From: Streptomyces seoulensis | GTDB taxonomy: Bacteria; Actinomycetota; Actinomycetes; Streptomycetales; Streptomycetaceae | NCBI GenBank assembly: GCA_013364255.1 | Contig: CP054936.1 | Span: 868,001-932,000 of the forward strand | DNA: 64,000 nucleotides | Direction of reading: 5' to 3' | Part shown: positions 44,955 to 52,925 of the stretch, piece after piece | How positions within the stretch are numbered: the first letter of the stretch is position 1 | How the letters are laid out: each line of letters begins with the position of its first letter | The notes under the pieces: generated by a model | Told to the model about the DNA's origin: nothing | Databases searched by the model: none | Seen by the model: only the letters and a program-made list of their open reading frames with translations | Program-made: the position numbers and the translations under genes

Positions 44955-45926
44955 ATGCGTGCCGTGGTGGTGGAGGAATTCGGCGGGCCGGACGTCCTGC
45001 GGGTGCGGGAGCTGCCCGACCCCGAGCCGGGACCCGGAGAGCTGCTGGTCGACGTCGACTTCGCCGGCGTCAACTTCATGGACACCGGCTCCCGGGTCGG
45101 CTACGGGCTGCCCAGGGGCCTCCCGTTCGTCCCCGGCGTCGAGGGCGCCGGCCGGGTCGCCGCGGTCGGCCCGGGCGTCAGCGGCTTCGCCGTGGGCGAC
45201 CGGGTGGCGTGGGTGTACGTCTACGGCAGCTACGCCGAGAAGATCGTCGTCCCCGCCGACCAGGCGGTCCCGGTGCCGGACGACCTCCCGAGCGACGTCG
45301 CCGCCGCGACGATGATGCAGGGCCTCACCGCGCACCACTTCGTCACCGAGTCGGCGCCGCTGGCCGAGGGCGGGACCGCACTCGTGCACGCCGCCGCCGG
45401 CGGTGTGGGCCGGATGGTCGTCCAGCTGCTCAAGCTGCGCGGCGTACGGGTGATCGGCCTGGTGTCCCGGGAGGAGAAGGTCACGGCCGCGAAGGCGGCG
45501 GGCGCGGACGAGGTGCTCGTCTCCTCCGGCGGCGACTTCACCGACCGGGTCGCCGAACTGACGGACGGTCAGGGAGTGCACGCGGTCTTCGACGGCGGCG
45601 GGGCCGGCACGTTCCAGCCGTCGCTCGACGCGCTGCGGCGGTCGGGGACCCTGGTCTACTACGGCCCGCTGATCGGTGACGTCCCCACCGTGCGGATGAC
45701 CGACCTGCCCAAGAGCGTCAAGGTCGCCTACGCGGTGTTCGCCGACCACATCCACACCCGAGAGCTGCTGCTCAAGCACACCGGGGACCTGTTCGACCTG
45801 ATCCGCGGGGGCCGCCTGCGGGTCGACGTCACCGGCCGCTATCCGCTGACGGCGGCCGAACAGGCCCACGTCGACATCGAGTCGCGGCGCACCTCCGGCA
45901 AGTTGCTGCTCGACGCGCGTCGTTGA
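44955..45926 (+). CDS. NADPH:quinone oxidoreductase family protein
   Basis: Medium-chain dehydrogenase/reductase of 323 residues, quinone oxidoreductase subgroup. GroES-like part: VVEEFGGPDVL, FAGVNFMDTGSR, PGVEGAGRV. Cofactor domain: HAAAGGVGRMVVQLLK (the A-A-G-G-V-G motif) and LVSREEK for NADPH 2'-phosphate. No zinc ligands. It is more like crotonyl/QOR1 proteins than the copy at 9884. ATG 44955 follows AGAGGCGGG; the frame extends upstream through the tandem repeat but without support. The inverted repeat at 44838 is its likely operator. Confidence 0.9.
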   Translation: MRAVVVEEFGGPDVLRVRELPDPEPGPGELLVDVDFAGVNFMDTGSRVGYGLPRGLPFVPGVEGAGRVAAVGPGVSGFAVGDRVAWVYVYGSYAEKIVVPADQAVPVPDDLPSDVAAATMMQGLTAHHFVTESAPLAEGGTALVHAAAGGVGRMVVQLLKLRGVRVIGLVSREEKVTAAKAAGADEVLVSSGGDFTDRVAELTDGQGVHAVFDGGGAGTFQPSLDALRRSGTLVYYGPLIGDVPTVRMTDLPKSVKVAYAVFADHIHTRELLLKHTGDLFDLIRGGRLRVDVTGRYPLTAAEQAHVDIESRRTSGKLLLDARR

Positions 45927-46109
45927 GGCGCGGGGAGCGCCACGCGAGGGCACGGCGCGAGAGGGCGGTCACTTGACTGACGCCTGCGCGCCGCCGCTCG
46001 GCGCACCCTTCTGCCACGGCACGTCCTCGGTTCCGGGGACGCGCCGGACGTCCGCTGTTCCCACCGCCCGCGTCGCCGACGCGGGCCGAATCCGAAAGCA
46101 GGTCTCTCC

Positions 46110-46559
46110 GTGATCCTCACCTCGTTGAAGTCGGCGACCGCCGCCGTCGCCACCGTCGCCGCCGGCGCGGCGCTGCTCTTCTCCGCGACGCCCGCGTCCG
46201 CGGCCAACCCGCCCTACGACGGCTGCCCCGGCTGGGCGCTCTGCCTCTACCAGAACGGCGGCGGCACGGGCTCGAAGGTCATCCTCACCCCTCCCCCGGC
46301 GGGCGGCACCACGGCGATCGTGCATCTGGCGAACACCCACTTCCTGAACGGTGACCCGGCCGACAACCAGGTGTCGTCGTGGCTGAACAACTCGCAGTGC
46401 GCGATCGAGTTCTGGGACGACCCCCAGGGGGAGCTGCACTTCTCCCAGATCGACTACGCGTCGTCGTGGAACTGGGGCCTGACGGCCGACTACTCCTACG
46501 GAACCAGCAAGTCGTACGACAACGACCGGATCTCCTCCCTGCGGTTCTCCTGCCCGTAG
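46110..46559 (+). CDS. secreted peptidase-inhibitor-I36-like protein
   Basis: Small exported protein of 149 residues. Signal peptide about 1-31 (ASA-A site). The mature part has the CPGWALCLYQNGGGTG beginning of the I36 (SMPI-like) family, where short strands form a beta/gamma-crystallin-like fold, and four Cys that can pair. Family members inhibit metalloproteases, but many homologues have untested function. GTG start at 46110. The next gene, for the CdtB-domain protein, starts 71 bp later on the same strand, so the pair may be one operon. Confidence 0.78.
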   Translation: MILTSLKSATAAVATVAAGAALLFSATPASAANPPYDGCPGWALCLYQNGGGTGSKVILTPPPAGGTTAIVHLANTHFLNGDPADNQVSSWLNNSQCAIEFWDDPQGELHFSQIDYASSWNWGLTADYSYGTSKSYDNDRISSLRFSCP

Positions 46560-46570
46560 CGGCCGCGTCC

Positions 46571-46600
46571 GGTTCGAGAAGCTTCGAGAAGGTTCGAGAA
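46571..46600 (+). repeat. 10-bp direct repeat, three copies
   Basis: GGTTCGAGAA, GCTTCGAGAA, GGTTCGAGAA in tandem. The last copy leads into the GAGAAGGA purine stretch ahead of a short leader frame. Confidence 0.6.
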
Positions 46601-46610
46601 GGACACCACG

Positions 46611-46634
46611 ATGACACGAGAAGGGGTCACGTGA
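46611..46634 (+). CDS. possible 7-codon leader peptide overlapping the CdtB-domain gene start
   Basis: ATG at 46611 after GAGAAGGA opens MTREGVT and stops with a TGA that overlaps the GTG start of the next gene (GTGA). It would couple ribosomes onto the big gene. It could also be chance. Confidence 0.25.
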   Translation: MTREGVT

Positions 46635-49600
46635 AACGCTCACGATCGGCGGCCGGGCTGCTGTCCGGCCTGCTGCTCTCCCTCTCTTTACCGGTACTCG
46701 CCTCCGCGGCGCCCGCCCAGGCCGCCGCGGCCGGCTCGGTCGGCTCGGTCGGCTCGGTCGGCTCGGTCGGCTCGGTGAACACCGCCTCGGCGAAGGCGGT
46801 TTCGGCCGGGTCCGCCTCGGTGACGGCCGGTCCCGGAGCGGACGGTCCGGATCTGAGCTACGCCAACCGCACGGCCGCGCCCGCCGGCATGCCCGACTGG
46901 TCGCGCGTCGGGTACCGGGGCGGCCTGCCACTGCCCGGCGACGGGCAGCTGACCGACGACGCCTCCTGCCGGATCACCCCGGACCGCCTCGCCACCCAGT
47001 ACGGCGTGGTCGCGGACGACGGCGCCGACGACACCTCCGGCCTCCAGAAGGCCATCGACGACATCAAGAGCTCCTGCTCGCCGAACGCCAACTTCGACCG
47101 GCTCTCGCTCCTCTCGCTGCCGTCCGGACGTATCGACGTCTCCCGGCAGATCTACGTCGACGCCGACTTCCTGATCGTGCGCGGGCAGGGCTCGGGCGAC
47201 GGCGGCACCCGGCTGGTGTTCCGGCCGGACGTGAACACCCGTTACGACACATTGGTCAACGGCCGCTGGGACCAGGACAGCATGAAGGCCGGCAGCGGCA
47301 GCGACGTCGGCACCGGCGGCTGGATGTGGCCGGGGCGCGGCATGTTCCGGGTGCAGACCCGGGACGTGGCGGCCCGGTACCAGGACGACTGGGCGGCGGC
47401 CCCGGCCAACCGCAAGGACATCTTCGAGGGCAGCGTCAACCAGCACTGGGCCTCCGGCATCAAGGTGGCCGCCCGGGCCGGCGACCCCGGCTACGCGGCC
47501 CGGCAGGGCAGCGACGTCGTGCCCCTGGACGCGAAGACCGACATGAAGAAGTTCGCGCCGGGCGGCTATGTGTGGGTGGGCGCGGCCAACAGCGTCAAGT
47601 TCTACGAGCAGCAGGGCGTCAGCGACCGCAGCTCGATGGACGACCTCCACATGCGCCAGCAGATGTTCCGGGTCACCGGCGTCGACGCCGCCGCCCGGAC
47701 GATCACGCTGGACCGGCCGCTGGAGTGGGACCTGCCGGTCGACTCCACCTCGGACGGCTCGCCAGCGCTCGGCGACAAGCCGTACGCCAGCAAGGTCACC
47801 CCGCTGAACGTGGTCGAGGGGGTCGGGTTCGAGGACTTCGCCTTCACCCAGGACATGACCGGCCTGCCCAAACTGGGCGGCGGCACGTATCAGTTGACCC
47901 CCGAGCAGGCCGTGCACAACTACGGCAACATGGCGCCCGAGTACGCGATGCACGGCATCGTCTTCAAGTGGGCCGCCAACGACTGGGTGCGCGGAGTGAA
48001 GGCCACGATGACCGGTTCGCACCCGATCGTCACCGAGGACGCGCGCAACCTCCAGATCGAGCGCAACAGCTTCGACGGCGCGTGGAACAAGGGCAAGGGC
48101 GGCAACGGGTACTTGCGCGGCAGCCGCGTGTGGGACTCGCTGTACGCCTACAACCTCAGCCGCAATCTGCGCCACTTCACCTTCCAGTGGTCGGCCAGCG
48201 GCAACGTCGCCTTCCGCAACGACCTGGACTCGGACCTGAACCTGCACGGCGGTTGGGAGCACGGCAACCTCTTCGAGCAGAACACGGTACGGGTCCCCTA
48301 CGAGCACCGCTCGGCCAGCTGCCAGGCCAACTGCGGCGGCGAGGGCGGCGAGATCGACGAGGGGACCTGGTATCCGATCTGGTGGGCCGCGGGCCCCAAG
48401 GCGGTCAAGTGGTCCGGCTCGTCGGGGCCGCAGAACGTCTTCTACGGCAACACGATGATCAAACAGACCACACCGGGCGGGCCGTTCGCACCGTACGCGC
48501 CCTACGGCACCCAGCCCGGCACCGCCTTCGAGTTCGGCTCCGACGACGCCGACCCGCACCGGTTCAAGCCGCTGGGCCAGGACGGGCAGGCGATCGCGGA
48601 CTGGACCGGCCGGGAGACCCTGGACTACACGGGGCAGGGCGTGGTCGCCGCCGACGTGGGCAAGCGGCCGTCGCTGTTCCTGCGCGACACCGGCGGCGGC
48701 GTCGATCCCCGCCAGAACGACCGGCGCACCGTCGTCACCTGGAACATGCAGGGCGCGAACGGCGAGTCCAACGACAGCAACAAGTACGTCGCCGACCTGC
48801 CCCGGCTGCTCCAGGGGGCGAACGGCGCCAGCGTCGTCCTGCTCCAGGAGGCCGGCGCCCCGCCCGCCAGCGCCCGGCCGGGGGAGGTGATCGACCACAA
48901 CAACATCCAGTACTGGGACGATCTCGGCCGGGTCGTGCCGGTCCGGGAGTACCGGCTCGGGACGGACAGCCGGACCCGGGGGTACCTGTACTGGCTGAGC
49001 ACGTCCACCGACGCCTCCCCCACCACCGTGGGCCGGGTCAACCTGGCCGTCTTCAGCACCACACGGGTCGCGCCGCAGGACGTGTACGTCGCCAGGTCCG
49101 GCTTCCTCGACTCGCGTCCCGCTCTCGGCATCAACGTCGGAGGGGTGGTCTACTACACCCTGCACGGCGTGTCCGGCAGCGGAAACGACGACCCCGGACT
49201 GCTCCGGAACATCCGGGACCAGATGAACACCGCCGGCCTGCCCTGGATCGCCCTGGGCGACTACAACCGCGACCCGAACAACCTGGGCGCCGCGGTCGCC
49301 GGCCAGTTCACCGTGCACGCCCCGACGACAGCCACCCACCCGTCGTCGGCGGCGATCCTCGACTACGCCGCCGTCCCCGTCGGCGGCGCGCAGCAGCCGC
49401 CCAGTGTCACCGGCACGACCGTGCTCAGCACCTTCGTCGTCTCGGACCACTATCCCGTCCGCTACCAGCTCGGCAACCTGCCGAACCCCCCGCCGCCCGC
49501 GCAGGCGGCGGCGAATCCGGTGCCGCCCGTCCAGGCGGTGCTGCGCAACGCGGCCACCACCAACGGGGCGGGGCCGTCCACCGGCAGCCACGCGGTCACC

Positions 49601-50389
49601 GACCAGCCGCTCAACCAGGCCAACCTGCCGGCCCAGACGTTCAACCTGTCGCCCGACCCGGAGTTCCCGGACTACTACCGCCTCTACCACGCGCAGCCGC
49701 CGTACAGCGGCCGCTATCTGGGGCAGGAGGGCGGCGCCCGGAACGCGCGCACGGTGCTGTGGCCGGCGCAGGCGCAGGACCAGCTCTGGGCGCCGGTCGC
49801 GCAGGCCGACGGCACCTGGGCCCTGCAGAACTTCGTCACCCACCAGTTCCTCACGGCCACCGGCGGCGGCGGCGAGGTGGCGGGCCGCGACTTCGACGGC
49901 AGCGCCGCACAGCGCTGGTTCCTCCAGGAGCCCGGCCAGGCGCTGAGCACCAGCGAGGTCGTCCTCCAGCAGGACACACCCGAACCGCTGGCGCTCGAAG
50001 TCGACCGCCCGGACCAGGAGGGCTCCACGGTGGTCCTGTCCGCCGCCCGGCACCAGAGCGGCCAGGAGTTCAGCGTGGTCCCGGCGGGCCGCACCGGCCA
50101 GGACGACTGCTCGTACCTGATCGTCAACGGGCAGTACGTCAACTCCACGTCGGCCCACCCGGGGCACCCGCTGGGCGGCAGCACCGTGACGGTGAACCCG
50201 TACCGGCCCGACGACGACGGCTTTCTGTGGTGCCGCCCCGCCACCGGACCGAGTGAGGCGTTCCTGAGCAATCACACCTCGCCCGACGACCGCGTCCACC
50301 TCACACCCGGCACGTCGCCCAGCACTCCGCTGACCGTGCAGTCCGGCTCGCCCAGCGCCCTGTGGGCGTACCTCACGAGCAGTCGGTGA
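46631..50389 (+). CDS. secreted beta-helix / CdtB-like nuclease / ricin-like lectin fusion protein
   Basis: Exported protein of 1252 residues. Signal peptide about 1-32, then five GSV repeats (35-49). A pectate-lyase-3-like right-handed beta-helix spans about 120-690 (YGVVADDGADDTSGLQKAID beginning). Residues about 695-950 match CdtB, the DNase-I-fold toxin subunit of cytolethal distending and typhoid toxins: TWNMQG, LLQEAG (E740), YRLGTDSR, RVNLAVFS, the catalytic-His strand YTLHG (H845), GDYNRDP (D877, N879), ILDYA (D911) and SDHYPV (D939, H940) are all kept. After a Pro-rich linker, about 1000-1130 resembles a ricin beta-trefoil (QLW 1051-1053, QRW 1094-1096), then about 120 more residues with two cysteines. 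GTG start behind GAAGGGG. Codon 20 is TTA. The target cell and polysaccharide are unknown. Confidence 0.85.
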   Translation: MKRSRSAAGLLSGLLLSLSLPVLASAAPAQAAAAGSVGSVGSVGSVGSVNTASAKAVSAGSASVTAGPGADGPDLSYANRTAAPAGMPDWSRVGYRGGLPLPGDGQLTDDASCRITPDRLATQYGVVADDGADDTSGLQKAIDDIKSSCSPNANFDRLSLLSLPSGRIDVSRQIYVDADFLIVRGQGSGDGGTRLVFRPDVNTRYDTLVNGRWDQDSMKAGSGSDVGTGGWMWPGRGMFRVQTRDVAARYQDDWAAAPANRKDIFEGSVNQHWASGIKVAARAGDPGYAARQGSDVVPLDAKTDMKKFAPGGYVWVGAANSVKFYEQQGVSDRSSMDDLHMRQQMFRVTGVDAAARTITLDRPLEWDLPVDSTSDGSPALGDKPYASKVTPLNVVEGVGFEDFAFTQDMTGLPKLGGGTYQLTPEQAVHNYGNMAPEYAMHGIVFKWAANDWVRGVKATMTGSHPIVTEDARNLQIERNSFDGAWNKGKGGNGYLRGSRVWDSLYAYNLSRNLRHFTFQWSASGNVAFRNDLDSDLNLHGGWEHGNLFEQNTVRVPYEHRSASCQANCGGEGGEIDEGTWYPIWWAAGPKAVKWSGSSGPQNVFYGNTMIKQTTPGGPFAPYAPYGTQPGTAFEFGSDDADPHRFKPLGQDGQAIADWTGRETLDYTGQGVVAADVGKRPSLFLRDTGGGVDPRQNDRRTVVTWNMQGANGESNDSNKYVADLPRLLQGANGASVVLLQEAGAPPASARPGEVIDHNNIQYWDDLGRVVPVREYRLGTDSRTRGYLYWLSTSTDASPTTVGRVNLAVFSTTRVAPQDVYVARSGFLDSRPALGINVGGVVYYTLHGVSGSGNDDPGLLRNIRDQMNTAGLPWIALGDYNRDPNNLGAAVAGQFTVHAPTTATHPSSAAILDYAAVPVGGAQQPPSVTGTTVLSTFVVSDHYPVRYQLGNLPNPPPPAQAAANPVPPVQAVLRNAATTNGAGPSTGSHAVTDQPLNQANLPAQTFNLSPDPEFPDYYRLYHAQPPYSGRYLGQEGGARNARTVLWPAQAQDQLWAPVAQADGTWALQNFVTHQFLTATGGGGEVAGRDFDGSAAQRWFLQEPGQALSTSEVVLQQDTPEPLALEVDRPDQEGSTVVLSAARHQSGQEFSVVPAGRTGQDDCSYLIVNGQYVNSTSAHPGHPLGGSTVTVNPYRPDDDGFLWCRPATGPSEAFLSNHTSPDDRVHLTPGTSPSTPLTVQSGSPSALWAYLTSSR
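46688..46690 (+). other. TTA leucine codon (bldA target) in the signal peptide of the CdtB-domain gene
   Basis: In-frame codon 20 (TCT-TTA-CCG). As an early codon it would block nearly all synthesis when the bldA tRNA is scarce. Confidence 0.85.
46733..46777 (+). repeat. 9-bp in-frame tandem repeat encoding GSV x5
   Basis: GGCTCGGTC repeated, last copy ending GGTG. In-frame with the secreted fusion protein just after the signal peptide, so copy-number change would only alter linker length. Confidence 0.8.
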
Positions 50390-50424
50390 CCCGTTCAGCG
50401 CGGTGAGCCGCGCGGGTTCGGTGC

Positions 50425-50455
50425 GCCGCGGCGCCCCTCTCGGGGGCGCCGCGGC
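50425..50455. terminator. bidirectional hairpin after the CdtB-domain gene
   Basis: Arms GCCGCGGCGCCCC (50425-50437) and GGGGCGCCGCGGC (50443-50455), exact complements with a 5-nt loop, between convergent genes. Confidence 0.8.
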
Positions 50456-50484
50456 TCATCGCCGTGCGCGGCGGCCGGCCCGGG

Positions 50485-51030
50485 TCACAGGGCGGTGACC
50501 GGGTAGCGGACGAAGAGGACGCCGTGGACCTCGCCGTGCGGGGCGCTGTAGAGGTGTGCGGTGTCGGCCGCCCAGCGCACCGAGCCGCCCGGTCCGACGC
50601 TGCGCGGCGCGTCCAGGGCGCCCACGACGGCCGTGCCGCTGAGGATCATCAGGCTCTCCGTGGTGCCCGCGACATGCGCGGCCGACTCCTGGGTGGCGCC
50701 GGCGGCGATGGTGACGCGGAAGACGTCGGTGACCGCCTCCCCGTCCTCGTACCGCTCGATCAGGGCCGCGGTGACCGCGCTGCCGGAGACGGCGCCCGGG
50801 TGCTGCCCGGAGTGCGGCGGCGTCTCGTCTGCGAGCACGGCGCTGAGCGGCCGGTTGAGCGCCGTGGTGAGCGCATAGAGGGTGTCGAGCGTAGGGTTGC
50901 GGGTGCCGCCCTCCAGTTCGGAGAGCGTGCCCTTGCCCACGCCGGAGCGTCGTGCCAGCTCGGAGAGGGTCAGGCCCCGGGCCGTGCGCAGCTCGCGCAG
51001 CCTGCGCCCCACTTCGTCGTTCAGCCCCAT
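50485..51030 (-). CDS. XRE-cupin family transcriptional regulator
   Basis: Regulator of 181 residues. The N-terminal XRE helix-turn-helix is at about 10-65 (LRELRTARGLTLSELARRSGVGKGTLSELEGG). A cupin domain at about 100-178 would sense a small acid or metabolite. Start ATG 51030. Divergent from the benzoate transporter gene, with a 34-bp near-perfect palindrome over the transporter promoter. XRE-cupin next to BenE is a common pairing; repression relieved by an aromatic acid is inferred. Confidence 0.88.
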   Translation of the reverse strand: MGLNDEVGRRLRELRTARGLTLSELARRSGVGKGTLSELEGGTRNPTLDTLYALTTALNRPLSAVLADETPPHSGQHPGAVSGSAVTAALIERYEDGEAVTDVFRVTIAAGATQESAAHVAGTTESLMILSGTAVVGALDAPRSVGPGGSVRWAADTAHLYSAPHGEVHGVLFVRYPVTAL

Positions 51031-51062
51031 CGCCGGATCGTGCTCCCGCTGTCGTCGCCGTG

Positions 51063-51092
51063 GTTGACGGGTCTCGGCCCCGCTCTCTAGTG
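51063..51092 (+). promoter_or_regulatory. predicted promoter of the BenE gene
   Basis: TTGACG (51063-51068) and TAGTGT (51087-51092... centred on CTAGTGTT) with an 18-bp spacer. The -10 touches the left end of the palindrome at 51091. Confidence 0.5.
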
Positions 51093-51124
51093 TTCCACAA
51101 ACAGAACGTTCTGTTTATGGAACA
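51091..51124. promoter_or_regulatory. 34-bp palindromic operator
   Basis: Seventeen-base arms with a single mismatch (51098 against 51117). The inner 18 bp, AAACAGAACGTTCTGTTT (51099-51116), is perfect. It overlaps the end of the BenE promoter and is the obvious target of the XRE-cupin protein. Confidence 0.8.
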
Positions 51125-51163
51125 ACCGCGCCCCTCGCCGCCTCGTCCCGGAAGTCGCCCCGT

Positions 51164-52444
51164 ATGTCCTCCTTCACCGACCGTCTGCGCGCGGCGGCCC
51201 CGCCCTCGGCGGTCGCCGCCGGTCTGGTCGCCGTCACCGTGGGCGTCACCAGCTCGGCCGCGCTCGTGTTCACCGCGGCCAAGGCCGCCGGTGCCGGACC
51301 CGCGGAGATCGGCTCCTGGATGCTCGCGCTCGGCGTCGGGCTCGCCGTCACCTGCGTCGGGCTCTCCCTGCGGTACCGCACCCCCGTCGTCACCGCCTGG
51401 TCGACACCCGGCGCCGCGCTGCTCGCGACCGCCCTCGTCGGCGTGCCGATGGCCCAGGCCGTCGGCGCGTTCGTGCTCTCGGCGCTGCTCATCCTCGTCA
51501 CCGGTGTGACCGGATGGTTCGCCCACGCCATGGACCGCGTCCCGGTGCCGCTGGCCGCCGCCCTGCTCGCCGGGGTGCTGCTGCGGTTCGGCACCGGACT
51601 GTTCAGCACGATGCACGGCCACTTCGCCCTGGCCTTCCCGGTGTTCGCGCTCTACCTCCTGGCCCGCCGGTTCGCCCCGCGCTACGCCGTGCTGGTCGCC
51701 CTCGCCGGCGGCGTCCTCGCCTCGGTCCTCACCGGCGGCTGGCACCTGGCCGAGCTGCGGGTCTCGCTCGCCCGGCCGGTGTTCACGGCGCCGGAGTTCG
51801 ACTGGCGCACCCTCGTCGGCGTCGGTGTGCCGCTGTTCGTGGTCACGATGGCCTCGCAGAACCTGCCCGGGGCGGCGGTGCTGCGCAACTCGGGCTACGA
51901 CGTGCCGGTCTCGCCCCTGATGACGTGGACCGGTGCCGTCAACGCCGTACTCGCCCCGTTCGGCGCGTTCGGACTGAACCTGGCCGCCATCACGGCCGCG
52001 ATCTGCACCGGCGAGGAGGCGCACCCGGACCGGGACAAGCGGTACTCCGCCGCCGTGTGGGCGGGCGTCTTCTACCTGTGCGTCGGCGTGTTCGGCGCCA
52101 CGGTCGCCTCGCTGCTCACCGCGATGCCGCAGGCCCTGGTGCTCTCCCTCGCGGGCGTCGGCCTGCTGGCCACGATCGAGAACTCCCTGGCCACCGCCCT
52201 GTCCGAGAAGGCGTCGCGGGAGGCGGCGGTCGTGACGTTCCTGGCCACCGCCTCCGGTGTCACCCTCCTCGGCATCGGGTCCGCCTTCTGGGGGCTGCTC
52301 GCGGGCGTCCTCACCAGCGTGGTCGCGACGGCCGGCCGATCCGCCGGACAGAAGCCGCCGACCCCTGCCCCTGCGCCGGCCCCAGCGCCTGACTCCGCGC
52401 CGCCCCACTCCGCCACGGGGACCACGAGCACCACGCGGACCTGA
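51164..52444 (+). CDS. BenE family benzoate/H+ symporter
   Basis: Secondary transporter of 426 residues with about 12 helices, importing benzoate or a similar aromatic acid with protons. Family features: GVTSSAALVFTAAKAAGA near the N-terminus, TAWSTPGAALLAT, and LVTMASQNLPG-like VVTMASQNLPGAAVLRNSGY with the following AAITAAICTGEEAHPD. The last 35 residues are a Pro/Ala-rich tail. No benzoate catabolic genes are in the window, so the substrate could differ. Confidence 0.9.
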   Translation: MSSFTDRLRAAAPPSAVAAGLVAVTVGVTSSAALVFTAAKAAGAGPAEIGSWMLALGVGLAVTCVGLSLRYRTPVVTAWSTPGAALLATALVGVPMAQAVGAFVLSALLILVTGVTGWFAHAMDRVPVPLAAALLAGVLLRFGTGLFSTMHGHFALAFPVFALYLLARRFAPRYAVLVALAGGVLASVLTGGWHLAELRVSLARPVFTAPEFDWRTLVGVGVPLFVVTMASQNLPGAAVLRNSGYDVPVSPLMTWTGAVNAVLAPFGAFGLNLAAITAAICTGEEAHPDRDKRYSAAVWAGVFYLCVGVFGATVASLLTAMPQALVLSLAGVGLLATIENSLATALSEKASREAAVVTFLATASGVTLLGIGSAFWGLLAGVLTSVVATAGRSAGQKPPTPAPAPAPAPDSAPPHSATGTTSTTRT

Positions 52445-52640
52445 CGTCCGCGCGGTGGGTGTTTCACCGCGCGGACGGCGGGATACCCATGCGACGAGCT
52501 GATGTGCAGGCGCGTTCGCCCGCGCCGAGCGGCGGTGGATCCCGCCGCGGCCCCCGGTACGCCGGCGGCCCAACCGCCGACCAGGCCAATGGGTCCTGTC
52601 CCCCGGCCCGCGTGCGCGTGCCCGAAGAAGGACGCCTCCC

Positions 52641-52925
52641 ATGCCCATCCGCCGACTCGTCCTCGACGTCGACATGGCCGTCTCCGAGCCGAGCCTGCCC
52701 CAGCTGGCCCGGGCGATCGAGGACGTCCCCGGCGTCCAGGCCGTCAACGTCACCGTGACCGAGATCGACGTCGAGACCATCGGAACCGACGTCACCATCG
52801 AGGGCGACGATCTCGACCCGCAGGCCGTCCAGCGCGCCATCGAGCACACGGGAGCCGTCGTGCACAGCACCGGCGAGGTGGTCGCGGGCACGTACACACT
52901 CGAACGGACCCCCCGCAAGCGATGA
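52641..52925 (+). CDS. DUF211 domain protein
   Basis: Small soluble protein of 94 residues, ferredoxin-like beta-alpha-beta fold predicted. It starts with IRRLVLDVDMA and has the DUF211 pattern VQAVNVTVTEIDVET and ITIEG-like VTIEGDDLD, followed by an E-x-x-G-A-V-V-H-S segment. DUF211 is mostly known from archaea, where it may bind metals or small ligands. Its stop overlaps the next gene's start (ATGA), so the two products probably act together. Confidence 0.8.
   Translation: MPIRRLVLDVDMAVSEPSLPQLARAIEDVPGVQAVNVTVTEIDVETIGTDVTIEGDDLDPQAVQRAIEHTGAVVHSTGEVVAGTYTLERTPRKR

Noticed and set aside
46688..50299. Long minus-strand open frame (1203 codons) opposite the CdtB-domain gene
   Set aside because: It mirrors the high-GC codon bias of the plus-strand gene, is Val/Arg/Gly/Asp-rich without domains, and lacks a ribosome site.
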